The notes beneath the pieces were generated by a model. The model saw only the letters and a program-made list of their open reading frames with translations, searched no databases and was not told where the DNA came from. DNA of 62,530 bases from Mycoplasmataceae bacterium (GTDB lineage: Bacteria; Bacillota_I; Bacilli_A; Mycoplasmatales; Mycoplasmoidaceae): contig JAISPD010000025.1 in assembly GCA_031275175.1 (NCBI GenBank), forward strand, positions 1-62,530, written 5' to 3'. Below, piece after piece: positions 9,581-20,342 of this stretch. Numbering within the stretch: position 1 is the stretch's first letter; every line of letters starts with the position of its first letter. Both the position numbers and the translations under genes were made by a program.

Positions 9581-9715
9581 TAATATATGTGTATCCACCA
9601 ATAGGTTGCAGACATATATAACTTGTGTAGATATGCGGTGATGTGAATCCGAGTCTGACAGAGTTAGGGACTATAAAGCTTGACTGAAAAAATACCAATG
9701 CTTTAAAACTGTTGA
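9581..9715 (+). other. Candidate structured RNA or extragenic element, unassigned
   Basis: A relatively GC-rich segment between the HIT gene and the YhhN-like gene. TAATAT (9581-9586) is a possible -10. The segment can form CATAT/ATATG, AGTC/GACT and AAAGC/GCTTT stems. It does not match any riboswitch, tRNA, SRP RNA, RNase P or tmRNA core that I can recall. The next gene has its own -10 box at 9727-9732, so this is not simply its leader. No good coding frame is seen on either strand. Confidence 0.25.
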
Positions 9716-9726
9716 TATTTTTCTTT

Positions 9727-9732
9727 TATAAT
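9727..9732 (+). promoter_or_regulatory. -10 box of the YhhN-like gene
   Basis: TATAAT ends 7 bp before the ATG at 9740. No Shine-Dalgarno sequence fits in the gap, so the message is probably leaderless. Confidence 0.6.
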
Positions 9733-9739
9733 CGCTTAT

Positions 9740-10483
9740 ATGAAAAAAACATTGATATCAAGGTTTGATTCCAAAATTTTTTCTATCTGTTATCTTTTGT
9801 ATTCGGTTATTGCTTGAACAGCTGTTTTAATAATCCAAATCCTTCATAAAACTAATTACGATAATCAAAATTTAACTAATGTAGTTCATGTTATAGTGCC
9901 TGTTTTTTGTGCCATATCTTTAATGTATTCTATACTAACCATACACATTAAAACTAATTGGTTAATTTCATTAGCTCTTCTGTTTTGTTTCATCGCTGAA
10001 TTATTGGGAGCATTGAGTATAAGTAATAATGTTGTTGTTTTTGTGGGTTGCCATGTCTGTTTAATTATTTATTTTTGTAAAGTCAAAAGTTTTTCCAAAG
10101 AAGATGTGGTTAAATTAATCCCCATTTTATGTCTTTACATTGCTTATGTTTTATTTTGCTTTTTATGATTAATACCACGTCAAAATAAAGTAGATTTCAT
10201 TTTTAAATTTGGTGTCCCAGCTTATGGGTTACTATTGTGTGCTATGCTATGAAGAGCTATTTGTACATATAAACAACCACAGTGACTACTTTATGGTGTA
10301 ACTGCTGTTTTATTTTTTCTGAGTGATTTAAATGTATTGGTAGAAGCTATTATTGGTTTTGGCAGAACTGACCCTTTAGGGTTATATTTGTTCACTTGAA
10401 TAACCTATCCTTTAACCATTACGCTAGTTAGTTTATTTAATCGTAATACCTTACATTTTGTTGATCTAAACCACGCAGTTTAA
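9740..10483 (+). CDS. YhhN-like (TMEM86) integral membrane protein
   Basis: A 247-residue protein with about eight hydrophobic segments and no soluble domain. Spacing of the segments and patterns such as FCFIAELLGALS, PAYGLLLCAMLWRA and LFFLSDLNVLVEA resemble the YhhN/TMEM86 family, whose animal members are lysoplasmalogenases that cleave the vinyl ether bond of lysoplasmalogens. The family call is moderate and the substrate in a mollicute is unknown. Four Trp codons are TGA. The start at 9740 is preceded by a -10 box with a 7-bp gap. A 17-bp-stem palindrome follows the stop codon. Confidence 0.55.
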
Positions 10484-10494
10484 ATTAAATATAT

Positions 10495-10532
10495 ATTTAT
10501 GGCTCTACTCCCTATGGAGTAGAGCCATAAAT
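10495..10532. repeat. Perfect 17-bp-stem palindrome
   Basis: The left arm 10495-10511 (ATTTATGGCTCTACTCC) is exactly complementary to 10516-10532, with a 4-base loop CTAT. It lies 11 bp after the YhhN-like stop codon. There is no T-run on either side, so it is not a textbook terminator. It also carries the end of a transposase-like frame on the minus strand, so it could be an insertion-sequence end or a transcription-blocking element that shields the mobile DNA. Confidence 0.85.
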
Positions 10533-10745
10533 CGGTATACAGGTAGGTTGTTCGCCTAATATTCGTTCTAATTTATTTTTCTCTCAATCTTGGAAGTGTC
10601 TATAATATTTTTTGCTCATTTTAAGTCCTTGAATTAGTGTTTCAAATCAATTCTAAGCTCTTAAATGGGCTTTTTATATCCAATCCATAGGGGTGGGAAC
10701 TTCGGGGTTTACTTGACCATTAAAAAGCCCATAACATTTGGTTGA
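10512..10745 (-). mobile_element. Remnant of an IS30-like transposase (5' part)
   Basis: A minus-strand frame from an ATG at 10617-10619 reads MSKKYYRHFQDWEKNKLE followed by RILGEQ, then stops inside the palindrome at 10512-10514. The pattern H-F-x-x-x-E-(R/K)-x-x-(L/I)-E resembles the helix-turn-helix start of IS30-family transposases. The DNA upstream (10620-10745, minus strand) contains a 15-bp segment, 10704-10718, identical to 55846-55860 in another mobile-looking region. Assignment is tentative: only about 25 residues are informative. Confidence 0.35.
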
Positions 10746-10773
10746 ACAATTTATTCTATACATAATGTATAAT
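10742..10773 (+). promoter_or_regulatory. Putative promoter of the rpmJ-rplQ cluster
   Basis: TTGAAC (10742-10747) and TATAAT (10768-10773) resemble -35 and -10 boxes but are separated by 20 bp, longer than ideal. The -10 alone is strong. Transcription from here would give a leader of about 75 bases before rpmJ, which has its own AAGGA site. Confidence 0.45.
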
Positions 10774-10854
10774 TAGTGTCCCAAACAATATGAACAAATT
10801 ATTTTTTATTAAAATGTTAACACAGAGTACGAAATAAAATATTACAAGGATATT

Positions 10855-10968
10855 ATGAAAGTTAGAGCATCAGTAAAACCAATTTGTAAAGATTGCAAGG
10901 TAATTAAACGACATGGTAGAGTAATGGTAATTTGTAAAAATCCCAAACACAAACAAAGACAAGGTTAA
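10855..10968 (+). CDS. rpmJ: 50S ribosomal protein L36
   Basis: A 37-residue protein starting [20 protein letters not shown] and ending NPKHKQRQG, a full-length match to L36. The zinc-binding C-C-C-H set (two Cys in CKDC, then CKNPKH) is intact. ACAAGGA precedes the ATG. It opens the rpmJ-rpsM-rpsK-rpoA-rplQ cluster in its usual bacterial order; infA, often next to it, is absent here. Confidence 0.97.
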   Translation: MKVRASVKPICKDCKVIKRHGRVMVICKNPKHKQRQG

Positions 10969-10993
10969 TAGGATTCAAGGAGACAATTAATAT

Positions 10994-11371
10994 ATGGCAC
11001 GTTTGCTAGGAGTAGATATCCCCAATAACAAAAAAATTCCATTTGCATTAACTGCAATTTTTGGAATCGGTATTTCTACAGGACGTAAAATTACTAAAAA
11101 TGCTCAAGTTGATCCAGAAAAAAGAGTTAAAGATTTAACTGAACAAGAATTAGCAGCGATTCGTGAAGCAGCCATCAAATTAACAATTGAAGGTGATTTA
11201 AGACGTGATGTAGCAATGAATATCAAACGTTTAATTGAAATCGGTTGTTATCGCGGCATTAGACATCGTCGTGGATTACCAGTGCGAGGCCAAAGGACTA
11301 AATCAAATGCTCGCACAAGAAAAGGCCCTCGTAAAACTATTGCTAACAAGAAAGTGGAAACTAAAAACTAA
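10994..11371 (+). CDS. rpsM: 30S ribosomal protein S13
   Basis: A 125-residue protein of the head of the small subunit that contacts tRNAs and the L5 bridge. It starts [19 protein letters not shown], has the helix-two-turn-helix region with [12 protein letters not shown] and ends with [19 protein letters not shown] and a basic tail for rRNA and P-site tRNA contacts. Length is normal. AAGGAG lies before the ATG, 25 bp after rpmJ. Confidence 0.97.
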   Translation: MARLLGVDIPNNKKIPFALTAIFGIGISTGRKITKNAQVDPEKRVKDLTEQELAAIREAAIKLTIEGDLRRDVAMNIKRLIEIGCYRGIRHRRGLPVRGQRTKSNARTRKGPRKTIANKKVETKN

Positions 11372-11382
11372 AAGGAAATAAC

Positions 11383-11805
11383 ATGGCAGAAACTAAAAAG
11401 CAAGAAAAAACAAGTGCAGCGGTTCCTAAAAAACCTAAATCCAAGAAAAAACGTAAACTAACTGACGTTCACGGTATTGCTCACATTCATGCAACCGTTA
11501 ACAACACAATTGTTACCATTACAGATTTAAAAGGAAATGTAATTGCTTGAAGTTCTTCTGGCACAATTGGTTACAAAGGCAGCAAAAAATCAACACCTTA
11601 TGCTGCTGGCTTAGCAGCAACTGCAGTTGCCAAAAATGCAATGGGATTAGGTTTAAAAAGCGTAATCGTTAATGTAAATGGTACAGGCCAAGGAAAAGAT
11701 ACTGCCATCCGTTCATTAGCTGTGGCTGGTTTACAAATTACCGAAATGAATGATGTCACCCCCATTCCTCATAATGGTTGCAGGCCACCAAAAAAACCGA
11801 GGTAA
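11383..11805 (+). CDS. rpsK: 30S ribosomal protein S11
   Basis: A 140-residue protein of the platform of the small subunit. A Lys-rich N-terminal tail (about 28 residues) precedes the conserved core [34 protein letters not shown] and the C-terminal signature [23 protein letters not shown] precedes the ATG. One Trp is encoded by TGA. The frame sits 11 bp after rpsM and 27 bp before rpoA. Confidence 0.97.
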
Positions 11806-11832
11806 AATTTACAGTTCATAAGGAGAATAATC

Positions 11833-12816
11833 ATGGAAAAATTTTTAAAATATACAATCAAACCAGAAATCGAGGCGAGCAATAGCCAACAAGCTAGATT
11901 CGTTATTGGTACACTCGAAAAAGGTTTTGGTGTTACATTAGGTAACGCTATTCGTCGTACAATGTTATCGAACATTCCTGGCGCTAGTATCTTTGCAATT
12001 AAAATTCCTGGAGTTAATCATGAATTCCAAGCAATTAATGGAATTAAAGAAGACGTTACTCAAATCGTACTTAACCTCAAAAATTTAATCATTACAATTG
12101 ATGAGAATGTTGTGAGTGATGATGAATTAGCAAGTACTAAAATTGAGCAATGACCTACTTTAAAAATTTCTAAAAAAGGTAGTTGTGAAATTTATGCTAG
12201 TGATATTGAAACACCTAGCGGTTTTAATATTCTTAACAAAGATTTATACATTGCTACTATAACTAACGCAACTACCAAATTAGAAGTGGAAATTTATGCA
12301 ATTCGTGGTCGTGGTTTCCGTACATTTGCACAAAATCGAGAAATGATTAATAGTTTAAACATTATCGCCACCGATTCTAACTTTAGTCCAATCGTACGTG
12401 TGGGTTATACAGTTGATGAACAAAAAGTTTCCAAAACTGTAACTGGTGATATTTTAACTTTAGAGGTAGCTACTAATGGAGCGATCTCTCCTCAAAATTC
12501 CGTCGCAATGGCTGCTAAAATTTTAAGCGAACATTTAAAACCATTAATTGATATTAATTCAGTAATTGAAACGATGCAAATTATTAAAGAACACGAAGAA
12601 GAAAAGAAGCAAGAAGGTTTATCTATCCCTATTGAAGAATTAACATTATCGGTACGTTCTTACAATTGTTTAAAACGCCGTGGTATTCAAACTATTAATG
12701 AATTAACGGCAATGACTAAAAATGAAGTTGAAAAAATTAAAAATCTTGGTAAAAAATCATTACGTGAGATTCAAAAACAATTAGTAGAATACGGATTAAC
12801 TTTCAAGGAGGAATAA
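11833..12816 (+). CDS. rpoA: RNA polymerase alpha subunit
   Basis: A 327-residue subunit that dimerises to nucleate RNA polymerase assembly. The N-terminal domain has GFGVTLGNAIRRTMLSNIPG and the dimer interface; the C-terminal domain (about residues 255-327, LSVRSYNCLKRRGIQTINEL through NLGKKSLREIQKQL) binds UP-element DNA and regulators. AAGGAG lies before the ATG. A TGA Trp codon lies at 12151. Confidence 0.97.
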
Positions 12817-12820
12817 ATCT

Positions 12821-13177
12821 GTGTCTTATGTAAATAAACCTGGAAAAACATCGTCATGACGCCAAATGGTGATTCGTCAACAAGTCAGTGATGTGATTGC
12901 CTACGGTAAGATTGAAACCACTTTCACTAAGGCTAAAGAAACCCAAAAACATGTTGATCGAATTATCACAATAGCTAAAAAGAATAATTTAGCTAGTAAG
13001 CGTCAAATTTTATCAATTGTTAAAAATACTAAAAAAATGACTCGCACAGATTTACTCAAAAAAGCGGAAGAAATTGCTAAAAAATATCAACAACGTAAAG
13101 GTGGCTACACTCGTGTATTACGTTTAGGTAAACGTCTTGGTGATCGTACCGAAACTGCTATTCTTGAATTAGTGTAA
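12821..13177 (+). CDS. rplQ: 50S ribosomal protein L17
   Basis: A 118-residue protein at the exit tunnel side of the large subunit. Recognised by RQMVIRQQVSDVIAYGKI and the arginine-rich GGYTRVLRLGKRLGD signature. The start is GTG at 12821, decided by AAGGAGG at 12805-12811; this site lies within the last codons of rpoA. It ends 5 bp before the convergent exonuclease gene. Confidence 0.95.
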
Positions 13178-13182
13178 TTGAA

Positions 13183-14076
13183 TTAAAAAATATTTCCTTG
13201 CTTACCAAATAAGTATTTGGTAAGCCCTGTAAAATGATAACGTTCAACTAATTCCTTAAATAATTTTTGATTGATGGGTTTTTTAATAAAATTTTCAGTT
13301 GAATAATTAGGTAAGATATTGGTTTCAATTATGGATAAACGTTTGCACATATTAGCAAGATCAACAGTTGCTTTAAATTTAGTTTGCTGAGCGATGGATA
13401 ATTGATCAATGGACTCATAAATCTTTTCAAGTGAACCAAATTTACTAATTAATTCAGATGCTGTTTTGGGCCCAATTCCTTTTACTCCCGCCAAATTATC
13501 ACTACTATCTCCAGAAATACCTTTAAAATCACATACTTGAGAAGGTTGTAAACCAAAAAAATGATCACTAAAATTGGCTAGTGTAACTTTAGTTATTTGA
13601 CTAATACCAGTTTTGAATAAATTAACATTAGTCCTTTCATTAACTAATTGTAATAAATCTTTATCAGAAGTAAAAATTTCCACATTCACTTGATTTTCAT
13701 TCATTAATTTTGCATAACTTCCAATGATGTCATCTGCTTCAATTTGAGGAATGGATAATGTTTTAACACCAATAATTTCCATAGCATCTTTAATTAATGC
13801 TAATTGTGAATATAAATCATCAGGCATAGGTTTACGACCTGCTTTATACTCTGTATAAATTTCATGTCTTAGCGTTTTCTTTTCATGGTCAAAAGCCATC
13901 AATGCATAATCGTAAGTATTTTCACTTAATAATTTTAAAACAATCAATAACACCAATTTCAAGGCATTCACTGGTTGCAAATTATGTTGTTTGTAATAGT
14001 TTAATTGATTATTAGTCGCATAAAATACCCGATAAATTAAGGAATTTCCGTCAATTACAATGGCTTGCTTACTCAT
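13183..14076 (-). CDS. 5'-3' exonuclease (PolA N-terminal type)
   Basis: A 297-residue flap exonuclease like the N-terminal domain of DNA polymerase I, here a free-standing enzyme as in other mollicutes. It removes RNA primers and flaps. Metal-binding residues are seen in VIDGNSLIYR and ALMAFDHEKKTLRHE, and in PQIEADDIIGSYA and FTSDKDLLQL; the helix-hairpin-helix reads GISGDSSDNLAGVKGIGPKT. The ATG at 14074-14076 lies inside the last codons of dnaE (8-bp overlap), so the two replication genes are coupled. Confidence 0.93.
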   Translation of the reverse strand: MSKQAIVIDGNSLIYRVFYATNNQLNYYKQHNLQPVNALKLVLLIVLKLLSENTYDYALMAFDHEKKTLRHEIYTEYKAGRKPMPDDLYSQLALIKDAMEIIGVKTLSIPQIEADDIIGSYAKLMNENQVNVEIFTSDKDLLQLVNERTNVNLFKTGISQITKVTLANFSDHFFGLQPSQVCDFKGISGDSSDNLAGVKGIGPKTASELISKFGSLEKIYESIDQLSIAQQTKFKATVDLANMCKRLSIIETNILPNYSTENFIKKPINQKLFKELVERYHFTGLTKYLFGKQGNIF

Positions 14077-16993
14077 ATTGATACTCTCTTCAAGCTAAAG
14101 CTTGATAACCGCGATCGGTAGTTCTGATTGTAACAATGTAATAATTACCGTTCTTTAAAATATGCTTTATTTTTTCATATACACTAGGAAAAATCGCAAT
14201 ATCAATAATTTTTGAATCATCTTCAATTTTAGCAAAAGCCATTACTTGACCAGTTTTAGTTTTAATTTCTCGATGGCCTACTAAATTCACTAAACAGTGA
14301 ATCGGTGCCATTGCATTTATTGCATTAAAAAGATCCACAATTTGAAAATTCCCGTGATATTTTTGTTTCACACTTATTAAGGGGTGTTCAACAAATGAAA
14401 CCCCTAATAGATTAAATTGCTCGATTTCTAATTGTTTTTTTATCTCAGCAGTTTCTTCTGCTGGTTGTAAAACAGGTTTAATAATAAATTCACCAATTGT
14501 CGTCATAGTGTTAATTTTTTGATAAATTTCTGGCAAGTTCACTAATAAAAAATGACGACTCTCTTTTTGTAATAATTCATTGAATGTGCCTGCTTTAATT
14601 AATGTTTCGATCGTTTTCATACCGACGCCCGCATTAGCAAGTTTAGCAATTGCTTGGATATAACTTTGGAATGTTTGCTTTGGAGTGCCATTACGTGCTT
14701 CTAAAATCTTAGAAATAGTTTCATTACCAATACCTTTAATAGAATTAAAACCAAAAACTATGGATTTGTTTTTAATATGAAAACTACATGAAGATTCATT
14801 AATTGATGGAGGAATAACATTAATTTTAAGATCGCGTGCGCTTTGAATATATAACGCTACTTTATCAGCACTATTTTCACTTGCGGATAATAACACTGTG
14901 AAATATTCTAGTGGATAATGTGTTTTTAGATATGCCATTCAATAACTAATATAAGAATAAGCTAATGAATGAGAATGATTAAAGCCATAGTTAGCAAACT
15001 CATAAATAAAATCAAAGATTTTATTTAATTCTGTCTCTGAATATTTATTTTTTTTACCACCATGAATAAATTGTTCTTTTAATTGTGAAAGTTTATCGGC
15101 ATTCTTTTTGGAAATGGCACGACGGAATAAATCTGCATCAGCCAAAGAAAATCCCGCAACGCGTTGCACGATTTCAATTACTTGTTCTTGATAGATAATG
15201 ATGTTATATGTTGATGAAAGAACTTCTTTAAAATCATCGTTTAAGTACTGAATGCTATTGGGGTTAGTTTTATTTTTTAAATATGTGGGTATATTTTTTT
15301 GTGGCCCAGGACGAAACAAAGCCGAAGTGATTGAAATATCTTCAATGCTCTTCGGTTTAATTTTCATGATTAAATTTTGCATACCTGGAGATTCCAACTG
15401 GAAAATACCAATAGTGTGCCCACTAGTTAATTCATTAAAAACGCGTGCATCGTTTAAATTAATTTGTGATAAATCAATATTCTTTGATTGTTGTTTTTTA
15501 ATTAATTTAATCGTTTCATTAATCGTCGTTAAATTAACTAAGCCCAGAATATCCATTTTAATCAAACCAATTGGTTCTAAGTACTCCATTGAAAATTGGG
15601 TGCAATTAATTCCATCGGTAGCACTTTGAACAGGAAGGATGTCATCTATTCTAGTATCAGTAATAACTACACCTGCAGCGTGTAAACCTATCTGTCTAGG
15701 AAAATTTAATATTTTTTTTGCTATATCAAATAGTGTTTCATATTTTGCAGCAAAGGATGCTAATTGTTTATTCTTATCAATTGCACCAACTAAATCTAAG
15801 TCGTACTGCATGCTAATTAATTTACTAATGTTATTAATAATGGGTAACTCAATTCCTAAAATCCGTCCCACATCTCTAACCGCCATTTTAGCTTTCATTC
15901 TTTGAAATGTAATGATGTGTGCTACATGTTGTGTGCCATAACGTTCAAATAAATATTCAATAATTTCATTACGTCGATTATCCATAAAATCTATATCAAT
16001 ATCAGGCATTGTCTGACGTGATGGATTAAGAAAACGTTCAAAAATTAAATCATGTTGGATGGGATCAATTTCAGTGATGCCTAAAACATATGCCACTAAT
16101 GATCCAGCCACACTCCCTCTTCCTGGGCCAACTAAGATACCATTACGTTTCGCAAAAGCTACATAATCTTGTACTACTAAGAAATAATCATTGAAATGCA
16201 TTTGATCAATAATTTGTAACTCTTTTTGCAAGCGCTCAATGTACTTACTAGGAGCTTTATTAGAATTTAATCTCTGTTTTAAACCATCACAACATTTAGT
16301 TTGTAATAATATCTTGCTTGATGTGCCTTTATCATATTTAACGAAATTAATTGATTTATTAAAAGTAATTTCTCACGTACATGAGTTAATTAAAGATTCG
16401 AGATTTTTTAAAGCAGTCGTACTAAATTTATGATGTGCTTGTTCAGTGGATAGCAAATAGTTTTCGTCATAATTTTGAACATTAGTAAAATCTGTCAGTT
16501 GTTGGTCATGGTTGATTGCTAATAACGCTTTAAGATACTTTAAATCGTCTTTATTCTCAAAAAAACACTCTTGGAGAGCAATTGGCATGGGGCCATCTGA
16601 AAATGCGCTGTAAACGTCTTTATGGTGTTTGAGCCATTTTACATTACTCGCATTATTAACAATTACATATGTGTGATTAATATAGTCATTAATATCAAAT
16701 GGAACACTCGTCATTATTTTAGAAGATAGTCTTACAAGATTATGATAACCTTCACTATTTTTAGCAATTAAGATTACCCGCTCATTTTGATATGTAATTT
16801 GTAATCCAATGATTGGCGTTAGTTCGTTGGCAATTGCCTTTTGATAAAATTCCATCGCCCCATACATCACATTAATATCAACTAATGCCACATATTTTTG
16901 TTGGTGTTGCTTTGCATATTTAATAATGTCATCGATAGACATCGATGACATTAATAAAGAATAATGCGAGTGTACAGCAAGATTAATGAACAT
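14069..16993 (-). CDS. dnaE: DNA polymerase III alpha subunit, DnaE type
   Basis: A 974-residue replicative polymerase, assembled from three frames joined by TGA Trp codons. Residues 1-270 form a PHP domain (LAVHSHYSLL, YVALVDINVMYG). The polymerase core has ILVGPGRGSVAGSLVAYVLG and the catalytic PDIDIDFMDNRR (around residue 330), QIGLHAAGVVI, and FNHSHSLAYSYI. The C-terminal ~250 residues hold the helix-hairpin-helix and OB fold (INCLVNLVGHREIKTKTGQ region). It is shorter than E. coli DnaE (1160). It lies 1 bp after a 78-residue unknown protein and overlaps the exonuclease gene by 8 bp. Confidence 0.94.
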
Positions 16994-16994
16994 G

Positions 16995-17231
16995 CTATTT
17001 CTTTTTTAATTCTTTAATGCGCTCTTTGATTTGATTAATTTTTTCGTGATCAGTTACTTCAAAACGTAACATGTATTCTAATTCATTAATACTTTTGTGC
17101 GCGATCTCACTTTTAAAATCTGCAGTCAAATTTATCTTAGTCGGATCAACACGTTTAGTTTTAGGTACATCTATGCGTTCAAATTTATCTGGATCAATTG
17201 CTGCAATTTTAATAGTTCTCGTTTTTGCCAT
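16995..17231 (-). CDS. Small hypothetical protein upstream of dnaE
   Basis: A 78-residue basic protein I do not recognise. It begins MAKTRTIKIAAIDPDKFERI, is hydrophilic, and its last third (INELEYMLRFEVTDHEKINQ) is predicted helical by eye, ending in Lys residues. It ends 1 bp before the dnaE ATG, so it is almost surely in the same operon and may serve replication or be a translational coupler. No membrane segment or signal peptide is present. Confidence 0.7.
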   Translation of the reverse strand: MAKTRTIKIAAIDPDKFERIDVPKTKRVDPTKINLTADFKSEIAHKSINELEYMLRFEVTDHEKINQIKERIKELKKK

Positions 17232-17287
17232 AGTATACCGCCTTATGTTTTATTATTTACTTAATATCGTTATTATATACGCAAAGA

Positions 17288-18262
17288 TTAATGTAATTGG
17301 TTGAGTACTTGTTTTAAATACATAATAATGTCATTGCGTATTTTTTTAGCTTGGGCCAGGTTCTTCAATGTAAATCCCGCCGCCAATCGATGGCCACCAC
17401 CATTATATTTCTCAGCAATTTGATTAATTGGTAAATTACGACTTCGCAGTGAACCACGTCATGCTTTAAGACTATCATCATAATAAATAGTCATTCAAAT
17501 CTCTAATCCCTTTATATTGTTTAGCACATGTACCATAGACATACGTAATTTAATATCGTACTTTTCAAATGAGTTTTTTGCGAGAATGGCATAAGCAAAT
17601 TTTAAATCCGTCATAAATTTAACTCGATTCATGACATAAGAATCAAATTTAGCCTCTTTCAATGATTTTAAATAAATAACATCATTGATTCTTTGACGAT
17701 CAAAATTAGTAACTAATAATTTTGATGCTAGTTGCAAGGTAGACGGACGCGTAGATAAATATAAAAAACGGTTGGTATCAGTAACGATCCCAGCATATAA
17801 GAAAGCTGCTGTGGAAGCTAAAAGATATTTTGGGTCTCAAAAATACAATAATTCACCAATCATTTCACAAGTCGCTGGATAGTTATCATCAATTCACTCA
17901 ATTTGAGCAATAGATTCTACTTGTGGGTGGTGGTCTATTCTGATTAATTCTTTACAATATTTGTAACGACCAGACCAAATCCGTTGTTCGTTAGCCACAT
18001 CTAAAATAATACCTAATGATTCTGTTAAAAAACTATTCGGTACATGTTGTTTATCAAATAAGAAAAAATATTTACCAAATGATTCGTCTAAGATGTCTAG
18101 CCCGATAATCATGACTTCTTTTTCAGGTGCAATGTCACGGATATAACGTTTTAACGCATAACAAGCTCCTAGAGCATCAAAGTCAGGAGCCTCATGAAAA
18201 AATAACGAAATTTTTTGATATTCATTAATCTTATTAATGATTACAGTTTTTAAAAAATCCAT
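17288..18262 (-). CDS. nrnA: DHH/DHHA1 phosphoesterase (NrnA-like)
   Basis: A 324-residue enzyme of the NrnA family, which degrades nanoRNA, pAp and, in some species, cyclic di-AMP. Metal ligands are seen in FHEAPDFDALGACYAL, LDVANEQR and IRIDHHPQ (the DHH motif, about residue 112); the C-terminal DHHA1 domain ends with GGGHRLAAGFTLK. The ATG at 18262 is preferred to an upstream TTG at 18268. Several Trp codons are TGA. It follows thiI by 14 bp. Confidence 0.9.
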
Positions 18263-18276
18263 AGACAAATTATATG

Positions 18277-19449
18277 CTACTCTACAATGATATGTTTTAG
18301 TAAAGTACTTTGCAAAAGTGTTTCCATTAACGTTAATTCTTCTTCCAATTTTTTTGCCTTATGAATTGTTGGTTTAGTAACTGGATTGGCTGGTACGAAT
18401 AAACTACACGCATCATCATATGGCAAAATAGAAATATCATATGTACCAATTTTTTGAGCCATCTCGATAATTTCACTTTTATCCATAGTTAATAATGGTC
18501 GTAAAACTAAAAAATCATCTGCAGCATCTTGAATTGTTTGCATACTTTGAATTGTTTGACTAGCAACTTGTCCTAGAGATTCGCCCGTAGCAATCGCTTG
18601 ATAATTATTGGCAATAGCTAAATGTTTGGCTATGCGAAAAAAATAACGGCGCATGATAGTAATTTGATAACTGTAGTCGCTAATATGGGCAATTTCATGC
18701 TGCAAACTAGTGAAATTTACAATGTAAAGTTTTGACTTATACAAGGTGTTGTTTAAAGTTACAATTTCTTTTAATTTACGTACCTTGTTTAGAGCTTTAT
18801 CATCAGTGTGCGGTGGCGAAATAAAGGTTAAAAAATCCACATTTAATCCTTTTTTAATTAAGAGATTGGCTGCAATAGGTGAATCGATTCCACCTGATAT
18901 CATTAAAAGTACTTTCCCATTAATACCTAATGGAAAACCCCCTGTACCTTTAATTTTTTCAAAATAAAAGAAAGCTGAATCTTTTTTGATTTCTACATAA
19001 ATTGGTAACTTTGGAGTATGAACGTCCACTTTTCAATTTTTAAATTTCTTTAGAATAAGTTCTCCCAGTTTACAAGACACTTCCATGGAATTCATGAAAT
19101 AAGATTTATCAGCCCTTTTTGTAATAACTTTAAATGTTGTTTTTTTCATTGCCATTTTTGTAAGAACTTCACTAATATTTTTGGCTAACATAGTAAATTT
19201 ATTAGAAGTTTCATATGCTGGAATAATCAGGTTAATGCCTGGTACACGTAATAGAAGTTTAATTATTTGTTGCTGATTAGTTTTGGTTTTAGGTTTAATA
19301 ATCAATGCATCAAATAATTTTTCTATATGAACATTAGTAAAAGTTTTTAACATTTTTTTGACATTATCAAATAAACAATTAATAAAATCTATTTTATTTT
19401 TACCTTTAAGAGTTAATTCACCATATTTAACATAAATAACAGATTTCAT
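18277..19449 (-). CDS. thiI: tRNA 4-thiouridine synthetase ThiI
   Basis: A 390-residue enzyme that adenylates and thiolates U8 of tRNA. The N-terminal ferredoxin-like and THUMP domains (KYGELTLKGKNKIDFINCL onward) precede the PP-loop ATPase with LLMISGGIDSPIAANLL (about residue 180). It lacks the C-terminal rhodanese domain, as in Bacillus, where a dedicated cysteine desulfurase supplies sulfur; SufS, encoded in this window, is a candidate donor by inference. The ATG overlaps the upstream YqaJ-like gene (TAATG). Confidence 0.94.
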
Positions 19450-20300
19450 TACGACTTAACACCTTCTAATTCTGTTTTCAATCACGCAGAATCTTCTTCA
19501 GTCATTTTGGGAGAAACACCTTGTTCAATATATTTATGATATCAGTCGATTGCATAATCTATGTATGGTTTCATTTGTGCAAGTTGTAATTCACATTTAG
19601 CTATGTATACATTTTGATCAGTTGCTTGAAAAGCTTCAGGTTGAACATAATCTTGTGGTTCTAAAAAAGCAATGCCAAACACAGCATGAGTAGCCTGTCT
19701 TAAATAGAGATATAAACCAATTTGTAAACAATATTCATTAGGGATAATTATTTGTTCATTTAAAAATCAAGTTTTTTTCTTGGCGTTCTTTTCTTTGATT
19801 ACTGGAGTGCCATCACTACTTTTTACCATTTTTAATTCATTACGTTCACGCTTGTAAAGCAGTGAATCAATCGAAGAAGTCTTGATTTCTAACATGGGCA
19901 TCCCGGTTGAATAATCTACTTGTTGATTTTGATTGAGTGGCTCACCATCGGGAATCCCACCAAAAATTGGATGACTACTAAAAACATCATAATTAACTGC
20001 TTTGGGATCATATACCCGAAACGGAATATTTAATTGTTGAGTTACATAATTTCGTACTTTTGGTTCAATTACATTGCCAGTTCGTGCCAGCGTTGGATCC
20101 ATAGTATCTTTATATAAATTCACCATAGACATTCACACTTTAAAAGGTGAATTGTATTTATTTAATCCAACGATGGCAGCAAATTTAGTGCCAGTAATTT
20201 TCTTAAAACGTTTGCGTTCCTTAAGCAAATAATCTTGATTTAAAATGACCTGATTATTCGCGATTTTAAATTGGTTAAGACTTTGAAAATTGATTGGCAT
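19449..20300 (-). CDS. YqaJ-like nuclease/recombinase family protein
   Basis: A 283-residue protein assembled across TGA Trp codons. RTGNVIEPKVRNYV, IFGGIPDGEPL and MLEIKTSS match the order of the lambda-exonuclease/YqaJ fold (GN..E, PDG, E-x-K), with catalytic Asp in PDG and Glu-x-Lys in LEIKT. The family includes phage recombination exonucleases, and related genes are found in many mycoplasma chromosomes. The start at 20300 (MPINFQSLNQFKIANNQV) is the only one that keeps the frame. It is translationally coupled to thiI by TAATG, so a role in nucleic-acid metabolism outside phage is possible. Confidence 0.65.
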
Positions 20301-20330
20301 TAGGCATGTATTATAAGAGTATTAATGTGT

Positions 20331-20336
20331 TAAAAT
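20331..20336 (+). promoter_or_regulatory. -10-like box, leaderless gene
   Basis: TAAAAT ends 6 bp before the ATG at 20343; no ribosome-binding site is present. Divergent from the YqaJ-like gene. Confidence 0.45.
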
Positions 20337-20342
20337 ACTCCT

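Noticed and set aside
9581-9715. The intergenic element as a tRNA, SRP RNA or known riboswitch
   Set aside because: No cloverleaf, GNAR-type SRP loop or aptamer core could be recognised by eye.
15252-15905. Plus-strand frames opposite dnaE
   Set aside because: Antisense shadows of a clear DNA polymerase III gene.
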